Program-made: the position numbers and the translations under genes
Shown: one piece after another, positions 5,168 through 8,930 of the stretch
Layout of the letters: each line of letters opens with the position of its first letter
Position numbering within the stretch: position 1 is the first letter of the stretch
The notes under the pieces: generated by a model
Told to the model about the DNA's origin: nothing
Databases searched by the model: none
The model's input: the letters and a program-made list of their open reading frames with translations, nothing else
DNA from: Candidatus Zhuqueibacterota bacterium RBG_16_48_16
GTDB taxonomy: Bacteria; Zhuqueibacterota; Zhuqueibacteria; Residuimicrobiales; Sediminimicrobiaceae
DNA length: 8,930 nucleotides
Reading direction: 5' to 3'
Assembly: GCA_001771235.1 (NCBI GenBank)
Contig: METF01000263.1
Coordinates: forward strand, 1 to 8,930

Positions 5168-8100
5168 TCATTCAACGACAAGCGCCTCCTGCGGCGAAAA
5201 AGCATAAACAGCCCTGTCGTACATGGACTCTCCATAGATCGGAGGAACAGTAAACGTTCCCTTATTGATCGCGCGGACGGTGTAGACAAATTCCTTGACC
5301 TCCGGCGTCACCGTTCCGAATATCACCAGGCGATCTTCGCGGATATCGGTATAATCCGGCTGCCATGAGCCGCGAGTCTGGCCGCGCACGGAGGTTGGCT
5401 CAGCTTCGAGACCGGCCGGCAGCAAATCGACGAGCGCCACGTTTTCCAGACGCCCGCCATCCAGGCTGCGGAATTTGAGATGTACCTCCACCTCATCACC
5501 GAGCGAAACTCTGGTAACGGGTTTTCCATACTGGGTAAATTCACGGAACAGCTCGATGCCCTGACTGACACGTTCTTCAGGCAATGTGGTATCGAATCCG
5601 CCTTGAACGACCTGGTAATAAAGGTTCAGGTTTTCCTCGTTCTCGATGGCGATTTTAGCTGCGCGTTCGGAATAATCCACCGTGGGGAATTGTCCGCCCG
5701 GCAGTTGCAGCACTTCCCTGCTCTTGTCCTGCAAAATTTGAGCGATGGCTAATTTCCCTTCAACCGGCTCGCCTGCTGCTTTGGCATAAGCACTCAACGC
5801 CATGACCGTGTAAGAGGATGTGATCGTATTATATGCCCCCCGTTGGAGATATGCCACCAGGCCGCTTATCATGCGATCCGAGACTTGTTTCAGCTTTTCT
5901 GGTGCGTGCTCGGAAAGGAGATAGAGTACCTGGGCATTTTGAATAAAGCCGTTGCAAAAATGCCATGGATTTTCTGCTTTCAATTGGCTCTTGATCGTTC
6001 TGTCTAAGATAGTGTTCGCTTCGCCATCCTGCTGCATCATCCCGTAGGAAGCCGCCAGGTAACCCCCGGCCAGATCATCCTGCCAGTCTTTTGCTTTTTG
6101 ATCCATTGTCTTTCGCAAGGAAGCGATGTAATTCGTCGTCACCATTTCGTTGCGAGTCAAAAGATAGATCGCGTAGGCCCGAACCCGCCAATCATTCATG
6201 CCAGTTCCTTTTTGTCCGGCAATTTCTTTCAACGCCGCAACGCCCTTGTCATAAAGAACATCGGAGACGTAATAGCCTGCCTTTCTGCACTCGGTGATAA
6301 AGTGCATGCCGTAAACCGTAACGAAATCCGAGGTGAACGAATTGGCTGCCCAAAAGCCAAATTTGCCCTCGCCGTTCTGGCGCGCCTGAAGCACCTTGAG
6401 CGCATAATCGCTCTTTTCCCTTGCCCGCCCCTCCGGGATGCCAAAACCGTTCACATCGCGGAGATACAAATAGGGAAACGCCTGGCTCACCACCTGTTCG
6501 GTGCAACCGTACGGAAACCGGTCCAGGTAGGTGACCAGACCTTTGGATAATCCCAATGGCAGAAACGAGACGGATGAGGTCAATACGCGAAAGTCTTTGT
6601 AAATCTTTCGTGGGGTTTCCACATCCACGCTGCCTTTCTTGATCACGCCGCTGGTCACCCTGGTCTGGTACGGCTGGGCCGGGCGAACACTGAGATGCGA
6701 TGCCAGCCTGGTCGTTTCTACCCCGCCGGATGCTGTGAAATGCAGTGAAGCAGCACCGGGAAGGTTGTTTGCCTTGACGTAAAACTGCACCGTCGTGTCC
6801 GCGTTTTCATCGATGAACAACTGTTGCTTGTTATGCAGTACCTGCAGATGCGGCGTACCGGTCACCGTGAAATCCACGGGCAACCTTTTCCCCGATCCGG
6901 CGATACTATTCGTCACTGTTACCGTGACCTGGAACGAATCGCCTGGCGCCGCAAACATGGGCACATTAGGGCTGATGACAAACGGATTCTTGACAATGGC
7001 CCGCTCTTCGAAGGTACCGATGGCTTGCGGCGACACCACCACGGCCATCACCCGCAGCGTGCCGTTGAAATAGTCGGGGACAGTATAACTACAGGTTCTC
7101 TCGGTTCTGTCACTGTCCAAAATGCCTGACCAGAACACTACCGGCTTGTCCTGCTTGCGCTTGAACGGATTCAGGTTTTTCGCGATCTCTTCAAATCCCG
7201 TTCCGCCTCCCATGGCGGCACCGGAGCGGAATAATGAGAATTCCGGCAGGATCAGGTCCAGCAACTGAGAGGTCTTCACCTCCAGCGCCCGCTTTCTGAA
7301 AAAGTGGCCGAGCGGATCGGGAGTCTGGTAATTGGCCACCTGGAGAATGCCTTCATCCACGGCCAAGACCACGATCTTTCCGGGCTTGTCGGATTTGTAT
7401 TTTATCGGGAACGGCTCACCGGAGCGCGCCTGCGCGGGAATATCAATGGAAATTTCAGTGATCCGGTTCTTTTTGCTGACCGAAAAAGGAGCGACGCCAT
7501 AGCTCAACGGGCTCATGTAAATCTCTTTGGAATCAGCGGCGCGAACAAAGGAAACATTCACATAGCCATTGCCCTCCAGTCCGGTCGGCAACTTTATTTT
7601 TTTGATAAAGGAGTTGTCCTGGCTCTTGAACCATTGGCTGGCGTATATTTTATCCCGCTCTATGGTGATCAGTCCCGCGCCGCTGTATGGCGCTTTGACA
7701 TAGACCTCGATCTCCTCGCCCGGCTCGTAATCGGTCTTGTTCAACCGGATATCCAGTTCCGCCGTTCGATCCAATGAGCGCGTTAAGTTGGCCGCACCAA
7801 CCACAGAGTAATTGATTCGTGAAAACTGGACGCCATCGGAATTCTTGATGCAAAGCTCATATTCACCGGGAGTGTCCGTTTTTAACGCCACGTTCAGACC
7901 CGCACTGGGAATATTCCTGCCAGACGTCGAGACCGGTATTGTCTTTGGCACCGATTTATAAGCGTAGGTGCCGTTTGGTAATTTCGTTAGCACGGACACA
8001 TACCGGATCTCGTTCAGCTCGAATGTTATGTCGGCAACGGCAACCTGTTTTAATTCTCTGTCAACGGCAATCACGTTGATCGAACGGCTGGCGCTTCTGT

Positions 8101-8930
8101 AAATATAGGACAGGTCGCCATTCGCTTTTGTGCCGATCAAGTATGGTAACGGCGACAAAAGAACGCTGGATGCCGTACCAACGCTTCTTCCCCCCTCTTT
8201 TTCAAAACCATCGGCGGTAAAAGTCAGGGTATAAGTCGCGGCTTCGAATCGCCCCAAATTAAAATCAAAGGTCACTTTTCCCCCCTCATCGGTTGTTTGA
8301 TCCGCCAGGGTTTCGGAATAGGATTTGCCAACAGTGAAGGGATCGGAGAATCGAAAGTCCAGGTACGGCCGGAACCGCAGCCTTCCTGGCGCCAGCCGCA
8401 TCTGGCCGGCCACCCTGTTGCCCCGCGCCGGCGTTCCGAACAAATTGCGCAAGGCCACGACGGCCGTCAGGCCGTCCGGTGACATCCACGCCTTGTCATC
8501 AAGTCCAGGAAAAATACTAGAGATCGACAGCCGGTCAGGCAGAAACTCCTCTACCTTGATGGTTGTCGATCCGATGTGATTGGAGCGGCGATCCTTGACA
8601 ATGGTATAGAGATTGACCTGGTAGGTTCCAGTTGGCGAGGTATTCTCGGTGCTGTACTCCAGCTCCTCGAAGCCATCGGCCGAGAGCTTGAACATCTTTT
8701 TATAGATCTCCAGGCCGCGGGCATCGATGATGGCCGCCTCCAAAGGCATCCCGGCCAGGTTAATTGCCCAATCGCCGGACTTGACGATCATGCCGATGTG
8801 GAACAGATCGCCGGGCCGGTAAATGCCGCGATCGGAAAACAGATAGGCGTTTATTTTTGCCGGATCGGTCGCGCCGTGAACACCGCCGACATCAAACTTT
8901 GTAAAATTCAGCCATCTGCCCGAGGCCTCC
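5168..8930 (-). CDS. Bacterial alpha-2-macroglobulin (YfhM type), N-terminus beyond right edge
   Basis: This is a large periplasmic protease trap: attack on a bait region exposes a thioester that links covalently to the protease. The visible 1253 residues start inside the protein. The ATG at 8791 is internal, because the frame stays open to the edge and contains the family motif LFSDRGIYRPGD of an early macroglobulin (MG) domain just upstream of it. Several beta-rich MG domains follow, then VDEGILQVANYQTPDPLGHFF. A Gly-rich stretch after it (GAAMGGGTGFEE) may include the bait. Next comes the A2M core domain (VVFWSG, Trp600), the thioester motif CTEQ in YGCTEQ (Cys809-Gln812, bases 6494-6505), the alpha-helical thioester domain to about residue 1080, and a C-terminal MG domain ending in ALVVE. 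The intact CTEQ indicates an active thioester form. The signal peptide or lipobox cannot be seen. The stop TGA is at 5168-5170. pbpC follows after 177 bases on the same strand, which supports a joint role in envelope defence. Confidence 0.95.
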   Translation of the reverse strand, partial: EASGRWLNFTKFDVGGVHGATDPAKINAYLFSDRGIYRPGDLFHIGMIVKSGDWAINLAGMPLEAAIIDARGLEIYKKMFKLSADGFEELEYSTENTSPTGTYQVNLYTIVKDRRSNHIGSTTIKVEEFLPDRLSISSIFPGLDDKAWMSPDGLTAVVALRNLFGTPARGNRVAGQMRLAPGRLRFRPYLDFRFSDPFTVGKSYSETLADQTTDEGGKVTFDFNLGRFEAATYTLTFTADGFEKEGGRSVGTASSVLLSPLPYLIGTKANGDLSYIYRSASRSINVIAVDRELKQVAVADITFELNEIRYVSVLTKLPNGTYAYKSVPKTIPVSTSGRNIPSAGLNVALKTDTPGEYELCIKNSDGVQFSRINYSVVGAANLTRSLDRTAELDIRLNKTDYEPGEEIEVYVKAPYSGAGLITIERDKIYASQWFKSQDNSFIKKIKLPTGLEGNGYVNVSFVRAADSKEIYMSPLSYGVAPFSVSKKNRITEISIDIPAQARSGEPFPIKYKSDKPGKIVVLAVDEGILQVANYQTPDPLGHFFRKRALEVKTSQLLDLILPEFSLFRSGAAMGGGTGFEEIAKNLNPFKRKQDKPVVFWSGILDSDRTERTCSYTVPDYFNGTLRVMAVVVSPQAIGTFEERAIVKNPFVISPNVPMFAAPGDSFQVTVTVTNSIAGSGKRLPVDFTVTGTPHLQVLHNKQQLFIDENADTTVQFYVKANNLPGAASLHFTASGGVETTRLASHLSVRPAQPYQTRVTSGVIKKGSVDVETPRKIYKDFRVLTSSVSFLPLGLSKGLVTYLDRFPYGCTEQVVSQAFPYLYLRDVNGFGIPEGRAREKSDYALKVLQARQNGEGKFGFWAANSFTSDFVTVYGMHFITECRKAGYYVSDVLYDKGVAALKEIAGQKGTGMNDWRVRAYAIYLLTRNEMVTTNYIASLRKTMDQKAKDWQDDLAGGYLAASYGMMQQDGEANTILDRTIKSQLKAENPWHFCNGFIQNAQVLYLLSEHAPEKLKQVSDRMISGLVAYLQRGAYNTITSSYTVMALSAYAKAAGEPVEGKLAIAQILQDKSREVLQLPGGQFPTVDYSERAAKIAIENEENLNLYYQVVQGGFDTTLPEERVSQGIELFREFTQYGKPVTRVSLGDEVEVHLKFRSLDGGRLENVALVDLLPAGLEAEPTSVRGQTRGSWQPDYTDIREDRLVIFGTVTPEVKEFVYTVRAINKGTFTVPPIYGESMYDRAVYAFSPQEALVVE

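Noticed and set aside
5153..5173. GAGGC/GCCTC hairpin at the macroglobulin stop codon as a terminator
   Set aside because: The stem has only five pairs and is not followed by a U run on the minus strand.
5168..8791. Macroglobulin start at ATG 8791
   Set aside because: The frame is open upstream to the edge and encodes the conserved LFSDRGIYRPGD segment, so this Met is internal.

Overview
The window looks like a chromosomal segment from a Gram-negative, probably anaerobic bacterium of the deltaproteobacterial type (Desulfobacterota). This is inferred from a periplasmic multiheme cytochrome c, an FmdB-type zinc ribbon protein, a candidate UGA-encoded selenoprotein, a GTCATTGCGAG...GAAGCAATC palindromic repeat of a kind I associate with such genomes, and an alpha-2-macroglobulin/PBP1C pair that implies an outer membrane and a periplasm. 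No sequence search was possible, so the taxonomic call is moderate at best.

Left block (1-1573, minus strand). Reading in the direction of transcription: a short membrane-anchored protein starts at 1573 and reaches an in-frame UGA after 28 codons. Its reading frame stays open for 34 more codons, with a bacterial SECIS-like hairpin just after the UGA. The readthrough frame overlaps the start of an FmdB-family zinc ribbon gene (1395-1189) by 14 bases. Next come a 78-base palindromic repeat and a strong hairpin with a short U run. The block ends with a c554-type multiheme cytochrome with five CxxCH motifs in view, which runs off the left edge.

Middle block (1574-2629). An AT-rich divergent promoter region separates the selenoprotein/fmdB unit from a stand-alone khpA gene (plus strand, KH-domain RNA-binding protein). 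khpA converges on a tRNA with anticodon CAU (minus strand) with one base between them. About 300 bases of gene-poor sequence follow, ending in a single half-copy of the palindromic repeat.

Right block (2630-8930, minus strand). A gene for a thioester-containing bacterial alpha-2-macroglobulin, whose N-terminus lies beyond the right edge, is followed by pbpC, encoding penicillin-binding protein 1C. This is the well-known pairing: the macroglobulin is thought to trap attacking proteases in the periplasm while PBP1C repairs or makes peptidoglycan. A candidate -10 box in the 177-base gap suggests pbpC may also be transcribed separately.

The most interesting item is the 63-residue candidate selenoprotein at 1382-1573. 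A standard gene caller would miss it or cut it to 28 codons.
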